Positions 17,204 through 25,780 of a DNA stretch of 39,850 bases are shown piece after piece. The notes under the pieces are model-generated. The model saw only the letters and a program-made list of their open reading frames with translations. It was not told the origin of the DNA and did not search any database. The translations under genes and the position numbers were made by a program. Origin of the DNA: Burkholderiales bacterium (GTDB lineage Bacteria; Pseudomonadota; Gammaproteobacteria; Burkholderiales; Casimicrobiaceae). Positions within the stretch are counted from its first letter, which is position 1; every line of letters begins with the position of its first letter. The stretch is from positions 1 through 39,850 of the forward strand of contig JAEUPL010000036.1 in assembly GCA_016790165.1 (NCBI GenBank), written 5' to 3'.

Positions 17204-17880
17204 GCGTGCGTCGCCCACGCCCGATGCGCGGGCGTGTCGAGGTGAGGCAGTGTGTTGTAGGTGATCAAGGTGTGCCGCTTTGGCGTCACCGCAAACTCGG
17301 TCACGGCACTGTTGCGCATGCGCATGTTGAGATCAATCGTTGCTTCATGCGCCGTACCCAGCACCAGACCGATGGCGGTCGAGATCGGGCCCCCACTGGA
17401 GACGATCAACACGTCATCGTCGGCATGCTCGGCGCGCACCCGATCCAGCACACGCGCCACACCGGCACGAAAAGCAGTGTAGGCCATCATGCCTGACGGC
17501 GCCGTCCGGCCCTGCATCCAGGCCAGCAGCCCGTCGCGCAACAGGCGGAAATGAGCGCGAACATCCGCCGCGGTTTCCGGTTTGCGCAGCGGCCCGGGAT
17601 GGACGGCCCGGATGATGGCCTCGGCATCGAATTCGTTGAGATCCGGCGTGACGAAAGGGCCGGGGGCTGGCACGTCCTGGCGCATGCCGTCCGCGATGCC
17701 CGCCCACGTCTGTTGGTGCCGCTTCAAGGTGCCGGTCAGCACCGCGCCGAAGCGTTGCTCCCGCTCGCGAAAATATTCCCCCAGACGCCGGCTTTGCTGG
17801 GTGCCCAACGGGCTGAGTTGATCGTAGTCGTCAGCGCCGAACGAGGCCTGCCCGTGGCGCGCCAGATAAAGGGTTCCCAT
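17200..17880 (-). CDS. Histidine-phosphatase-superfamily protein with altered second motif
   Basis: 226 residues. The N-terminus starts MGTLYLARHGQASFG with the RHG motif (R8-H9-G10), the phosphate-binding and phospho-accepting histidine of the phosphoglycerate-mutase/acid-phosphatase superfamily. The second usual histidine, in a VxHGG context near the C-terminus, reads VSSGGPI here, with S162 in its place. The enzyme may be a phosphatase with changed chemistry. The start gives the standard superfamily N-terminus; a longer frame up to 18000 would add an implausible Arg-rich extension. It follows arsR by 41 bp. Confidence 0.88.
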   Translation of the reverse strand: MGTLYLARHGQASFGADDYDQLSPLGTQQSRRLGEYFREREQRFGAVLTGTLKRHQQTWAGIADGMRQDVPAPGPFVTPDLNEFDAEAIIRAVHPGPLRKPETAADVRAHFRLLRDGLLAWMQGRTAPSGMMAYTAFRAGVARVLDRVRAEHADDDVLIVSSGGPISTAIGLVLGTAHEATIDLNMRMRNSAVTEFAVTPKRHTLITYNTLPHLDTPAHRAWATHA

Positions 17881-17921
17881 GGCACCGATTGTCGCAGAGC
17901 ATCGCCACGAGTCGTGCAGGG

Positions 17922-18299
17922 CTACCTGGGTGGCGCCACGCCCGCAAACAGTGCGCGCCCCTGCGCCTGGCGTTCGAGTTTGCGGCTGATATTGCCGCAC
18001 ACCAAATCGCAGAGTTCGTAGATCGACGCGTCGGCAATTCGGTAGTAGGCGCTGTTGCCACGGCTTTCCCTGGACACCAGTCCATGCTGCATCAACAGGC
18101 TGAGGTGCCGCGAAATGTTGGCGGAGGTGTAACCGCAGAGTTCGGCCAGTTCACCGACGTTGCGCTCCTTCTCGCGCAACAGATTGAGGATCTGCAGACG
18201 GGTCGGTTCCGACAGCGCCTGGAAATAGGCGGCAACTTGCGTGAGCGCTTCGGGGGGCAGTCCATCCATGATCGGGCACCGGGCGGCGTACAAAGTCAC
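17922..18299 (-). CDS. ArsR-family transcriptional regulator
   Basis: 125 residues with one winged helix-turn-helix: LSEPTRLQILNLL, the VGELAELCGYTSANISRHLSLL recognition helix region, and the wing near SRGNSAYYRIAD. Cysteines C8, C55, C97 and C101 (ELCDLVC) could sense metal or thiol/persulfide stress, though the placement is not exactly that of BigR/SqrR. It is transcribed divergently from the RND-DUF2892-trxC operon, with a palindrome in the 123-bp gap, so it likely represses that operon and itself. A GTG start with GAGG upstream is used; ATG at 18269 is an alternative lacking an obvious ribosome site. Confidence 0.9.
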   Translation of the reverse strand: MTLYAARCPIMDGLPPEALTQVAAYFQALSEPTRLQILNLLREKERNVGELAELCGYTSANISRHLSLLMQHGLVSRESRGNSAYYRIADASIYELCDLVCGNISRKLERQAQGRALFAGVAPPR

Positions 18300-18320
18300 G
18301 ATGATGCCTCAAATGGTCGC

Positions 18321-18339
18321 GATCAAGAAATATTTGATC
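18321..18339. promoter_or_regulatory. Candidate ArsR operator palindrome
   Basis: GATCAA-N7-TTGATC inverted repeat in an AT-rich gap, 22 bp from the arsR start and 19 bp upstream of the -35 of the divergent efflux operon. Position and symmetry fit a site that controls both directions. Confidence 0.5.
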
Positions 18340-18357
18340 AACTTCACAATTACGCAC

Positions 18358-18386
18358 TTGACTATTTAACTACTTGCGCAAATAAT
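18358..18386 (+). promoter_or_regulatory. Sigma70-type promoter of the RND efflux operon
   Basis: TTGACT (18358-18363), a 17-base spacer and AATAAT (18381-18386) on the plus strand, about 36 bases upstream of the adaptor gene start. This is the clearest promoter in the window after that of the TonB receptor. Confidence 0.65.
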
Positions 18387-18422
18387 ACAACAAGAACGAC
18401 AACGCAGTAAAGCACCACGCCA

Positions 18423-19559
18423 ATGTTCCCCACTCAGCTTCAGCCCGGCACGTCACCCAACCGCTTGCAGCGCGCGATAACTGCGGCTGCCATCACGGCG
18501 CTCACTTTGACACTCACCACGTCGGGCGCAGCGGCGCAACCCGCAGCCAGCACGGTCGCTACGTCAAACCCGCCGGGCGCAAGCGCGTCGCTGCCGACGG
18601 TGATTGCGCGCAGCTCCGCCAGCGGCGAACTGGTCGCCTATGACGGTGTGGTCGAGGCGGTACGCCAGACCGTGCTCGCAGCACAAGTTCCCGGTGCCAT
18701 CGTGCAGCTTGATGTGAAGGCAGGCGACCGCGTGAAAGCTGGGCAAGTGCTGGCACGAATCGACGCACGGGCGGCGGACCAGGCGGCCGTCGCCAGCGAA
18801 GCGCAAGTGCAGGCTGCGCGCGCATCGCTCGACGTGGCCAAAGCCGATCTGGCCCGGCAACAGCAGCTCTTTCAGAAGAACTACATCAGTCCGGCCGCCC
18901 TTGAACGCGCAGAGGCGCAATTCAAGGCCACGGCAGCTCAGGTGAACGCGCAACTGGCACAAGCCGGTGCGGCCAGAACGCAGACGGGATTTCACGTCGT
19001 TCGCGCGCCGTACGCCGGCGTAGTGTCGGAGGTGCCCGTCACGCTCGGCGACATGGCCATGCCGGGGCGTGCGCTGCTGACCCTGTACGACCCCAGCGCG
19101 CTGCGCGTCACCGCCGCCGTACCGCACAGCGCCCTGGCCGCGGCGTCGGCGAGCAGCCCCCTCGCCGCGCGTGCCGAGCTGCCGGGCCGGCCTGCGGACG
19201 CGCAGTGGCCCGCCACCACCCGTACCCATGTCTTGCCCACGGTAGATCCAGGAACACATACCGCGCAGGTACGGCTCGATCTGCCGACCGATCTGGGTGG
19301 CGTCGCGCCCGGCATGTTCGCCCGCGTATGGATTGCCGGGAAAAACGCCGCCGCCGCACAACGCGTTACGGTACCCGCAAGCGCCATCGTGCGTCGCAGT
19401 GAATTGACCAGCCTGTACGTGCTCTCGGGCAACAACCAGCCGCTGCTGCGCCAGGTACGCCTCGGCCGCAGCGACGGCAACAACGTCGAAGTGCTTGCCG
19501 GCCTCAACGACGGCGAGCGCGTCGTCACCGAGCCGCAGTTGGCCGCTCGCGTGCGCTAG
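18423..19559 (+). CDS. RND efflux periplasmic adaptor (membrane fusion protein)
   Basis: 378 residues. A Sec signal (ending about SGAAAQ, no lipobox) is followed by the biotinyl-lipoyl-like half-motif VPGAIVQLDVKAGDRVKAGQVLARID, a coiled-coil hairpin (about 115-185, rich in Ala/Gln/Leu), the second lipoyl half VRAPYAGVVSEVPVTLGDM and a beta-barrel domain. It links the inner-membrane pump to an outer-membrane channel. No outer-membrane factor gene is present, so a channel encoded elsewhere must be used. The pump gene follows after 12 bp. Confidence 0.93.
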   Translation: MFPTQLQPGTSPNRLQRAITAAAITALTLTLTTSGAAAQPAASTVATSNPPGASASLPTVIARSSASGELVAYDGVVEAVRQTVLAAQVPGAIVQLDVKAGDRVKAGQVLARIDARAADQAAVASEAQVQAARASLDVAKADLARQQQLFQKNYISPAALERAEAQFKATAAQVNAQLAQAGAARTQTGFHVVRAPYAGVVSEVPVTLGDMAMPGRALLTLYDPSALRVTAAVPHSALAAASASSPLAARAELPGRPADAQWPATTRTHVLPTVDPGTHTAQVRLDLPTDLGGVAPGMFARVWIAGKNAAAAQRVTVPASAIVRRSELTSLYVLSGNNQPLLRQVRLGRSDGNNVEVLAGLNDGERVVTEPQLAARVR

Positions 19560-19571
19560 GCGGGCTGACGT

Positions 19572-22500
19572 ATGTCACACCACAACGTACCGGACCCGAT
19601 CCCTGCCGCAACGATGGGCGTGTCGGGACGCATCGCCGCGTTCTTTCAGAACGCACAGATCACGCCGCTCCTCGCCCTCGTCGCATTTCTGTTGGGCGCA
19701 TTCGCGGTCATGGTCACGCCGCGCGAAGAAGAACCGCAGATCAACGTCACGATGGCCAATGTGCTCATCCCCTTCCCCGGCGCCGCCGTGCGGGAGGTGG
19801 AACAGATGGTGGCTGGCCCCGCTGAACAGGTACTGTCACAAATATCAGGCGTTGAGCATGTGATGTCGGTGTCGCGACCGGGCCTCGCCGTGATTACCGT
19901 GCAGTTCAAGGTGGGCGTCGGGCGCACCGAGGCGCTGGTGCGCCTGTATGACACGGTGAATTCCAATGCCGACTGGTTGCCCAAGGGCCTCGGCGTGCTC
20001 GATCCGATCATCAAGCCAAAGGGCATCGATGATGTGCCGATTGTCACCCTCACCCTGTTCAGCAAGACGGAAAGCGCGAGCGCATTCGACCTCGAGCGCG
20101 TGGCACACAGCATGGAATCCGATCTCAAGCGGGTCAATGGCACACGTGAGGTTGTGACGGCCGGTGGCCCGGGCCGTGCGGTGGTGGTGGAAATTGACCC
20201 CACGCGGATGGCCGCCGTTGGCGTCACCGTCAACGACCTTCGCAATACACTGCAATCGGCCAATCTTGGCCTGCCCGTCGGCGACTTGCTTGGCGGGAAC
20301 CGCGCCGTGGCGATTGAATCCGGCCCCTTCCTGCGGTCCGCTCAGGAGGTAGGCGAGCTGGTGGTCAACGCACGCGCCGGCAAGCCGGTGTTCTTGCGTG
20401 ACGTGGCGACCGTGCGCGACGGCGCGCTGCCAGCCAGCCGCTACGTGTGGCATGGCACCGCAGACCGCGACGGTAAAGCCGGGACCGAGTATCCGGCGGT
20501 GACAGTCAGCGTGACCAAGAAGCCGGGGGAAAACGCGATCGATGTGGCGAACGCAGTGATGAAGCGTGTCGACGCACTGCGCAACACCGTCATCCCGGCC
20601 GACGTCGAAGTCGCAGAGACTCGAAACTACGGCGCCACCGCCAATGACAAGGCGCAAAAATTGATCCAGAAGCTGCTATTCGCCACGATCTCGGTGGTGG
20701 CACTGGTGTTCTTTGCGCTGGGACGACGCGAGGCGGCGATCGTCGGCGCCGCCGTGATCCTCACTCTGACCGCGACACTGTTTGCGTCGTGGGCATGGGG
20801 CTTCACGCTCAACCGCGTGTCGCTGTTCGCGCTGATTTTTTCCATCGGCATCCTGGTGGACGACGCCATCGTGGTGGTGGAGAACATTCATCGTCACCAG
20901 CAGTTGCATCCCGGGAAGACCTTGTTGCAGATCATTCCGGGCGCGGTCGACGAAGTGGGCGGACCCACCATCCTCGCCACGTTAACGGTGATCGCGGCGC
21001 TGCTGCCCATGGCGTTTGTGTCAGGGCTCATGGGGCCGTACATGAGTCCCATTCCGATCAACGCCAGCATGGGCATGCTGCTGTCCCTCGCCATTGCGTT
21101 CGTTGTGACCCCGTGGCTCGCGCGACTCTGGATGAAGGCGGCTGGTACCGGCCAGCAAACCGCGCACGTAGCAGCACATGGTCTGAGCGCGAAGCTGGCA
21201 CCGCTCTTTGAACGCGTGTTCCGCCCGCTGCTCGATGCAAAGCGCGGCGGCCGCAACCGCACGCTGCTTGGCCTCGGCGTCGCGACCCTGATCGCAATCT
21301 CGGTGCTGCTCCCGGTCGTCGGTCTGGTTCAGCTCAAGATGCTGCCGTTCGACAACAAGAGTGAATTCCAGGTTGTCGTTGACATGCCAGCGGGCACGCC
21401 CGTGGAGCAGACCGCAGCCCTGATGCATGAACTCGGCGCCTATCTGCGCACGGTACCCGAGGTCACCGACTATCAAGCCTACGCCGGCACGTCGGCGCCG
21501 ATCAACTTCAACGGCCTGGTGCGGCAGTACTACCTGCGCTCGGGCGGCGAAGTGGGTGACATTCAGGTCAATCTGCTCGACAAGCACGACCGCAAAGAAA
21601 AGAGCCACGCCATTGCCACGCGAGTGCGTCCGGCGTTGCAAAAGATTGCTGCACGGTTTGCGGCCAACGTGAAAGTCGTGGAGGTTCCACCGGGCCCGCC
21701 GGTGCTGTCGCCCATCGTGGCCGAGATCTACGGCCCCGAGGCCGAAGGCCGGCGCGCGGTGGCAAAAGCCGTACGCGCCGTATTCGACAAGACCCCGGGA
21801 CTTGTCGACGTCGACGACAGCAGCATCGCCATCGCGCCAAAGAAATTGTTGATCGTGGACCGTCGCAAGGCGGCCATGCTCGGTGTGCCGCAACAGGCCA
21901 TCGTGACCACGCTGCGCGCCGGTCTTGCCGGCGAGGCCACAGCGTATCTGCACGATGGCAGCAAGTACCCGGCTGCCGCCACGTTGCAACTGCCTGCCGA
22001 ACGCCATGGCGATATTGATGCGCTGCTGCAGCTGGCGGTGCGCAGCGCCGAGGGCAAGCTCGTACCGGTACGCGAACTGGTGACAGTGAGTGACACCGAG
22101 CGCGAGCAACCGATCTATCACAAGGATCTGTTGCCCGTGAATTTCGTCGTTGGCGACATGGCCGGAAAGCTGGATTCGCCGCTCTACGGAATGTTCAGCA
22201 TGCGCAGCGACATCGCCGCTATCAAGACACCCAACGGCGGCAGCCTGATCGAATACTTCATCAAGCCTCCGGCCGAGGCGTATCGTGACTACGCGATCAA
22301 ATGGGACGGTGAATGGCAAATCACCTATGAGACATTTCGCGACATGGGGGCCGCGTATGGCGTGGGCCTGATCCTGATTTATCTGCTGGTGGTTGCACAG
22401 TTTGGTTCGTACCTCACACCACTGATCATCATGGCCCCCATCCCATTGACCATCATCGGAGTCATGCCGGGCCACGCGCTGCTCGGCTCGCAGTACACGG

Positions 22501-22883
22501 CGACCAGCATGATCGGCATGATCGCACTGGCAGGCATCATTGTGCGCAATTCGATCCTGCTCGTGGACTTCATCAATCTGCAAGTCCGCTCAGGCATTGC
22601 CTTTGCTGACGCGATCGTGCATTCGGCCATCACCCGGGCGCAGCCGATCATGCTGACGGGCCTCGCGGCCATGCTCGGCGCCTTCTTCATTCTCGATGAC
22701 CCCATCTTCAACGGTCTGGCCATCTCGTTGATCTTCGGGATCTTCGTTTCCACCATCCTCACGCTGGTGGTCATTCCCATCTTCTACTACGTGGCTTACC
22801 GCAATCGCCTGTCAGCGATCACCGGCGAGGCCACGCCAGCCGTCCACCCGTCAACCGCAACCACTCAAGGAGCAACTCCATGA
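19572..22883 (+). CDS. RND-family efflux permease (AcrB/HAE1-type)
   Basis: 1103 residues with the RND layout: first transmembrane segment (about 27-45), a large periplasmic loop opening with INVTMANVLIPFPGAAVREVE, segments 2-6 with SIGILVDDAIVVVENIHRH (the Asp pair of the proton path), a second loop, and segments 8-12. It should export small molecules driven by protons. The central region (about 515-560) has a longer cytoplasmic linker than AcrB. The end overlaps the DUF2892 gene by ATGA. The substrate is unknown; its operon partners point to sulfur, thiol or redox stress more than to classic antibiotics, which is inference. Confidence 0.95.
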   Translation: MSHHNVPDPIPAATMGVSGRIAAFFQNAQITPLLALVAFLLGAFAVMVTPREEEPQINVTMANVLIPFPGAAVREVEQMVAGPAEQVLSQISGVEHVMSVSRPGLAVITVQFKVGVGRTEALVRLYDTVNSNADWLPKGLGVLDPIIKPKGIDDVPIVTLTLFSKTESASAFDLERVAHSMESDLKRVNGTREVVTAGGPGRAVVVEIDPTRMAAVGVTVNDLRNTLQSANLGLPVGDLLGGNRAVAIESGPFLRSAQEVGELVVNARAGKPVFLRDVATVRDGALPASRYVWHGTADRDGKAGTEYPAVTVSVTKKPGENAIDVANAVMKRVDALRNTVIPADVEVAETRNYGATANDKAQKLIQKLLFATISVVALVFFALGRREAAIVGAAVILTLTATLFASWAWGFTLNRVSLFALIFSIGILVDDAIVVVENIHRHQQLHPGKTLLQIIPGAVDEVGGPTILATLTVIAALLPMAFVSGLMGPYMSPIPINASMGMLLSLAIAFVVTPWLARLWMKAAGTGQQTAHVAAHGLSAKLAPLFERVFRPLLDAKRGGRNRTLLGLGVATLIAISVLLPVVGLVQLKMLPFDNKSEFQVVVDMPAGTPVEQTAALMHELGAYLRTVPEVTDYQAYAGTSAPINFNGLVRQYYLRSGGEVGDIQVNLLDKHDRKEKSHAIATRVRPALQKIAARFAANVKVVEVPPGPPVLSPIVAEIYGPEAEGRRAVAKAVRAVFDKTPGLVDVDDSSIAIAPKKLLIVDRRKAAMLGVPQQAIVTTLRAGLAGEATAYLHDGSKYPAAATLQLPAERHGDIDALLQLAVRSAEGKLVPVRELVTVSDTEREQPIYHKDLLPVNFVVGDMAGKLDSPLYGMFSMRSDIAAIKTPNGGSLIEYFIKPPAEAYRDYAIKWDGEWQITYETFRDMGAAYGVGLILIYLLVVAQFGSYLTPLIIMAPIPLTIIGVMPGHALLGSQYTATSMIGMIALAGIIVRNSILLVDFINLQVRSGIAFADAIVHSAITRAQPIMLTGLAAMLGAFFILDDPIFNGLAISLIFGIFVSTILTLVVIPIFYYVAYRNRLSAITGEATPAVHPSTATTQGATP

Positions 22884-23089
22884 CCTCATGGCAAATCGTT
22901 CGTCTCATCGCAGGCACCTTCATTCTTCTGTCCCTCGCGCTTGGCGTACCGGGCAGTCCGATTTTCGTTAGCCAGTGGTGGCTCGCGTTCACTGCGTTCG
23001 TCGGCGCCAACCTGCTGCAAAGCGCGCTGACTCGCTGGTGCCTGATGGAGAGCATTCTGCGCAAGTTGGGTGTGAAGGCTGGGGCCTGA
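22880..23089 (+). CDS. DUF2892 small inner-membrane protein
   Basis: 69 residues, two hydrophobic segments (about 6-24 and 29-50), matching the DUF2892 domain that forms the membrane anchor of the rhodanese YgaP and occurs alone in sulfide-responsive operons. One cysteine (RWCLMESIL) lies near the second segment. It starts with an ATGA overlap on the RND gene, with AAGGAG about 7 bases upstream, and trxC follows after only 4 bp. Confidence 0.87.
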   Translation: MTSWQIVRLIAGTFILLSLALGVPGSPIFVSQWWLAFTAFVGANLLQSALTRWCLMESILRKLGVKAGA

Positions 23090-23093
23090 ACGC

Positions 23094-23519
23094 ATGCACC
23101 TCGCCTGCCCAAAATGTGCTGCGGTCAATCGGGTCCCTGAGGATCGGCTGCAGGACAATCCGGTGTGCGGCGTCTGCAAGACGGCGCTCGCCGCAGCGGA
23201 ACCCTTCGCGTTGACCGATCTGACGTTCAAGTCCTACATCGAACACACCGAAGGGCTGATCGTTGTGGACTTCTGGGCAAGTTGGTGCGGTCCATGCCGC
23301 ACGATGGCGCCGCAATTTGAAGTCGCGGCCAACCAACTGCCGCGAGTCCGATTTGCCAAGGTCGACACCGACGCTGAGCCATACACGGCGGGGCAATGCG
23401 CCATTCGCAGCATCCCGAGTTTGCTGGTGTTCAGCGGCGGCAACGAGATTGCCCGGCAGGCCGGTGCCATGCGCGCCGCCGACATCGTACGCTGGCTGGA
23501 GAGCCTTTCGCGCGGCTAA
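23094..23519 (+). CDS. trxC: Thioredoxin 2
   Basis: 141 residues. An N-terminal zinc-binding segment with two CxxC pairs (C5/C8 and C25/C28) precedes a thioredoxin domain with WCGPC (C65, C68) and the cis-Pro at P108 (RSIPS). This is the TrxC layout, a stress-induced disulfide reductase of the cytoplasm. It is the last gene of the RND-DUF2892 operon, 4 bp behind the DUF2892 gene, which is unusual since trxC is normally tied to OxyR-type control. It converges on the AroE-like gene. Confidence 0.95.
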   Translation: MHLACPKCAAVNRVPEDRLQDNPVCGVCKTALAAAEPFALTDLTFKSYIEHTEGLIVVDFWASWCGPCRTMAPQFEVAANQLPRVRFAKVDTDAEPYTAGQCAIRSIPSLLVFSGGNEIARQAGAMRAADIVRWLESLSRG

Positions 23520-23578
23520 GTGTGGGGGGGTGCCGCTGGGCGCATTGGCGTCGTGGCTACGCGCCCCGTCGCGCTGCC

Positions 23579-24415
23579 TCACGCGTATTTGATCGTCGAG
23601 ACGCTGCGAAGCGCGTCCGCCGTCGTCGTGGGAAAACCGAAGTATTCGAGATACGCCGGGATTTGCTCGAACAGCATGTCAGTGCCGACTTGCACTTGAC
23701 AACCCCGGGCCTGCGCCGCCGCAAGGAAAGCCGTTGTCTCTGCGCGCATCACCACCTCGCCGACGAACGTGCTTGACGCAATGCGCGACACATCCATCGG
23801 CAGGGGATCGCCCGGGTTCATGCCCATGGGCGTCGCATTCAATACGATATTGAAGCCAGCAGGGTCGTTGCTACCCGTCAGCACCTCGATGGCGGGATAG
23901 TGCTGGCGCAAGCGCGCCGCGAGCGCAAGCATCGACTCGGTGTTCACGTCAAACAGCGCGAGGCGGGAAACGCCTGCTGCAGCGAACGACGCGGCAATGG
24001 CGGAACCCACACCACCGCAGCCAACGACGAGCACACTTGCACCGGAGACGGCAATGCCCTTGCGTTTGACGCCGCGGACGAAGCCTTCACCGTCGAACAT
24101 GTCACCCTCAAGCTTGCCGTCAGCGCCGATCCGTACCGCGTTGCACGAGCCAGCGACGGCCACGGTCGGTGTCACACGCTCGAGCAAATCCACGACAGCG
24201 ACCTTGTGCGGCATCGTGATCAACGCACCGCGGATATTGGTGACAGAAAACAGTGCACGAAGAAAGGCAGGGAAATCCTCGGGCTTGCAACCCATGGGCA
24301 CGACGCAGGCGTTCACGCCAATGCTGTCAAAGTACGGGTTGTAGATCATCGGCGCCTTGAAACTGTGCGTTGGGTAGCCGATGTGAGCGATGAGTTCTGT
24401 GTTGCCGGTAATCAT
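23579..24415 (-). CDS. AroE-like (shikimate/quinate-type) dehydrogenase, divergent
   Basis: 278 residues. The catalytic Lys (K71, ITMPHK), Asn (N92, GSCNAV) and Asp (D108, GDMFDGEGF) of shikimate dehydrogenases are kept, and the NADP fold follows (VLVVGCGGVGSAIAASFA). The N-terminal substrate motif, HSxSP in AroE, reads HSFKAP here, losing one of the two serines that bind the shikimate carboxylate. With the neighbouring Gfo/Idh/MocA oxidoreductase 38 bp upstream, a catabolic role on a shikimate- or quinate-like acid, or on another polyol acid, is more likely than aromatic biosynthesis. The substrate is not known. Confidence 0.85.
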   Translation of the reverse strand: MITGNTELIAHIGYPTHSFKAPMIYNPYFDSIGVNACVVPMGCKPEDFPAFLRALFSVTNIRGALITMPHKVAVVDLLERVTPTVAVAGSCNAVRIGADGKLEGDMFDGEGFVRGVKRKGIAVSGASVLVVGCGGVGSAIAASFAAAGVSRLALFDVNTESMLALAARLRQHYPAIEVLTGSNDPAGFNIVLNATPMGMNPGDPLPMDVSRIASSTFVGEVVMRAETTAFLAAAQARGCQVQVGTDMLFEQIPAYLEYFGFPTTTADALRSVSTIKYA

Positions 24416-24453
24416 GAAATCGACAAGGGGACGCGGTGCATGCCGCGGTCGGG

Positions 24454-25497
24454 TTAGAGACGGACCAGGGCGCCAGTCTCAGCGGCGCGCGTGATGGCCT
24501 CAGTGATCCGAAGGTTTTCGAGCCCGTCGCGTGCCGAAACAATTGGTTCGGCCTCACCACGCACGACAGCGCCAAAGTGTTCCATCTGTCGCACGAGGGG
24601 GTCTTCGCGTACCAGGCCGACGACGCCAACTTCGAAGGGCTTCCACCACGACCGATCTTCGCCGCGCGGATAGGTCTTGATGCGCATGGTCGGCACGGAC
24701 AGGCTGCCCTGCGTGCCATTGATCACGTAGCAGTCCTCATCGGCGTACGTTGGATAGGCCTTGTTCTCCTGGGACGTGTGCTCCCAGTTGCGTGCCGACG
24801 CCGCAACATCCGAGAGCAAAAAACTGCCGAGTGCGCCACCAGCGAATTGCAGCGTAATCGCCACGGTGTCTTCGACCGCGAAGCCACGCACCGCGTGCGA
24901 CTTGATCGCCTGCACTGCGGTCACCTCGCCACACAACATGCGCAAGTTGTGCACTTCGTGGATCATGTTGATCAGAATCGGGCCGCCACCGATTTCGCGG
25001 CGCCACGGACCATCGGCGAAGTAGTGATCGGGCTTGAAAAACGTGGCACTACCCATGACACCCACAACGCGCCCGAGCTGACCGGACTGAACGACTTCGC
25101 GCGCCTTGGCCATGATCGGGCTGTGCGCGCGATGGTGACCAATCAGCACACGCCCTCCGCGCTCCTTGACCGCAGCGACCAGGGTCTCTGCCTCGGCAAC
25201 GGTGGGCGCGATGGGCTTTTCCACCAAACAGGGAACACCCGCTTCGACGCATTGCAGTGCCTGAGGCACGTGTAGCGCGTTAGGTGTCGCCAGGACGACA
25301 CCTCCCGGCCTTTCGTGGAGCAGCATGTCGCCAAGATCCTGATAGAGCCGAACGCCCGCAGCCGTTGCGACGGCTTGCGCACCCGGTGACGGATCGACGA
25401 TGGCGACCAGTTCGACCGTTGCGCTAGCCTGCGCGACACTGATGTGGCTACGGCCGATGAGGCCTGCGCCCGCGATCGCGATTCGTGTTTTGCTCAT
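24454..25497 (-). CDS. Gfo/Idh/MocA-family NAD(P)-dependent oxidoreductase
   Basis: 347 residues. The Rossmann loop IAIAGAGLIGRSHI lies at the N-terminus, EKPIAPT (the conserved EKP with the catalytic-region Lys) near residue 95, and the GGGPILINMIHEVHNLR block contains the usual His of the C-terminal domain. The start at 25497 has GGAG upstream; a longer frame to 25554 adds 19 Arg/Cys-rich residues and is rejected. It probably oxidises a sugar, inositol or cyclic polyol acid, and forms a two-gene operon with the AroE-like dehydrogenase. Confidence 0.92.
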   Translation of the reverse strand: MSKTRIAIAGAGLIGRSHISVAQASATVELVAIVDPSPGAQAVATAAGVRLYQDLGDMLLHERPGGVVLATPNALHVPQALQCVEAGVPCLVEKPIAPTVAEAETLVAAVKERGGRVLIGHHRAHSPIMAKAREVVQSGQLGRVVGVMGSATFFKPDHYFADGPWRREIGGGPILINMIHEVHNLRMLCGEVTAVQAIKSHAVRGFAVEDTVAITLQFAGGALGSFLLSDVAASARNWEHTSQENKAYPTYADEDCYVINGTQGSLSVPTMRIKTYPRGEDRSWWKPFEVGVVGLVREDPLVRQMEHFGAVVRGEAEPIVSARDGLENLRITEAITRAAETGALVRL

Positions 25498-25607
25498 CAC
25501 TCCGCCCATCAATGACCGCCCGCGTGCGCTCCGACACACACATTGGCTCTGCATGCGACGCCCGAATGCGGTCGGAAAACCATGACCTCAAGTGTCGCAT
25601 CCAGAAC

Positions 25608-25629
25608 CCTCTCCCACCACGGGGAGAGG
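25608..25629. repeat. Short GC-rich palindrome
   Basis: cctctccc (25608-25615) pairs with ggggagagg (25621-25629) over a 5-base loop. It lies in the 283-bp gap between the Gfo/Idh gene and tRNA-Asn. No T-run follows on either strand, so it resembles a short intergenic repeat rather than a terminator. The rest of the gap shows no supported gene. Confidence 0.5.
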
Positions 25630-25742
25630 TCATCCGTACCGGAAACTACTTGCGCAGTTTCGCCAGTTCGGAGTTCATTTCGTTGACAAGCGCTTCACCG
25701 ACATTGGCGGAGAGCTGTGCGATGATCCGACTGCACGTAACG

Positions 25743-25765
25743 AAAAAGCCCGCTGGACGCGGGCT
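25743..25765 (-). terminator. Rho-independent terminator of tRNA-Asn
   Basis: On the minus strand, agcccgc/gcgggct arms (25747-25753 with 25759-25765) with a 5-base loop are followed by TTTTT. It begins 15 bases after the tRNA 3' end. Confidence 0.9.
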
Positions 25766-25780
25766 TGTTCGACTTCGATT

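Noticed and set aside
21021-22583. 520-codon minus-strand frame opposite the RND pump
   Set aside because: Composition rich in His, Arg and Gln with no domain, lying wholly inside a clear RND gene.
25646-25742. Short minus-strand frame ending NEMNSELAKLRK between tRNA-Asn and the Gfo/Idh gene, perhaps the relic of a gene inserted at the tRNA
   Set aside because: About 30 codons, no start with a ribosome site, no family recognised and no tRNA 3'-end duplication seen.
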